Shown: piece after piece, positions 63,824 through 64,000 of the stretch
How positions within the stretch are numbered: the stretch's first letter is position 1
Layout: every line of letters begins with the position of its first letter
Assembly: GCA_964448675.1 (NCBI GenBank)
Contig: CAYUZU010000017.1
Location: 1 to 64,000, forward strand
Direction: 5' to 3'
From: CAYUZU01 sp964448675
GTDB lineage: Bacteria > Planctomycetota > Phycisphaerae > UBA1845 > Fen-1342
Length of the DNA stretch: 64,000 nucleotides
Made by a program: the position numbers and the translations under genes
Notes under the pieces: model-generated
What the model was told of the DNA's origin: nothing
The model's input: the letters and a program-made list of their open reading frames with translations, nothing else
The model's database searches: none

Positions 63824-64000
63824 ATGGCTCTGATTGAATGTCGCCAACTGACCCGCACCTATTCGAAGGGCGGCAGCACGATTACCCCGCTGGACCACCT
63901 CGACCTCGACGTGGCGGCCGGCGAGTTCCTCGCCCTGATGGGCCCGTCAGGCAGCGGCAAGACGACGCTGCTCAATCTCATCGCGGGCATCGACAAGCCC
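63824..64000 (+). CDS. ABC transporter ATP-binding protein (MacB/LolD type), cut by window end
   Basis: The first 59 residues of an ATPase starting MALIECRQLTRTYSKGGSTI, after the ribosome site AGGAG. Walker A (MGPSGSGKTTLLNLIAGIDKP) is complete. The GGSTITPLDHLDLDV stretch and LNLIAGID fit the MacB/LolD subgroup that drives efflux or lipoprotein release with a HlyD-type adaptor. The rest of the gene, and probably a permease gene, lies beyond the window. Confidence 0.85.
   Translation, partial: MALIECRQLTRTYSKGGSTITPLDHLDLDVAAGEFLALMGPSGSGKTTLLNLIAGIDKP

Overview
The window is GC-rich, gene-dense bacterial DNA most consistent with a planctomycete, probably from the Phycisphaerae or a relative. 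This is inferred from family signatures, not from a marker gene. The C25 peptidase ends in a dockerin-like 'GDANCSGAV' repeat, two exported proteins end in PEP-CTERM tails followed by Arg-rich ends, a PEP-CTERM-type CPBP protease is present, and two GroEL paralogues flank one groES. No rRNA, tRNA or CRISPR array was seen.

Region 1 (about 1-18,000) is a polymorphic-toxin graveyard or reservoir. At least nine fragments of one RHS-core gene follow each other on the + strand. None has the N-terminal part of an RHS protein, and several begin directly after a stop codon in their own frame. Each fragment leads into a different C-terminal payload (HNH/Endo VII-type nucleases with LHH, AHH or HHxxP-GG motifs, a restriction-endonuclease-fold domain, and unrecognised domains), often through a Hint (HN-ending) autoprocessing domain, and is followed by a candidate immunity gene (SMI1/KNR4-SUKH types, Imm11, DUF2019-like, a double-CxxC protein and unknown families). 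Decay is visible: a frameshifted SUKH gene, an amber-interrupted DUF2019 gene, an IS256-type transposase remnant joined to a truncated toxin, and double in-frame deletions. RHS and Hint tracts several hundred bases long are nearly identical between cassettes, so homologous recombination could swap tips.

Region 2 (18,100-25,000): a GH105-like lipoprotein and an FG-GAP/VCBS lipoprotein (+), then a leftward group: small ORF, lipoprotein, amidohydrolase, LOG-family nucleotide hydrolase and an MsbA-like ABC exporter.

Region 3 (25,200-35,400): chaperone block groEL, groES, second groEL, dnaJ, grpE, then an FmdB-type zinc ribbon, a lone atpC and a large chemoreceptor with a duplicated sensor.

Region 4 (35,400-45,000): DUF6504-like protein, LacI-type regulator, PatZ-like ADP-forming acyl-CoA synthetase/acetyltransferase; then leftward lutABC (lactate oxidation) and a phosphate-selective-type porin.

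Region 5 (45,000-64,000): secreted gingipain-like C25 protease; a leftward CPBP protease, CxxC-less redoxin and coiled-coil protein; a rightward four-gene envelope operon of LPP20-like repeat proteins; leftward S41 protease and two PEP-CTERM proteins; finally a TetR regulator divergent from a Cys-rich small protein, an HlyD-type adaptor and an ABC ATPase cut by the window end, with a clear promoter/operator between them.
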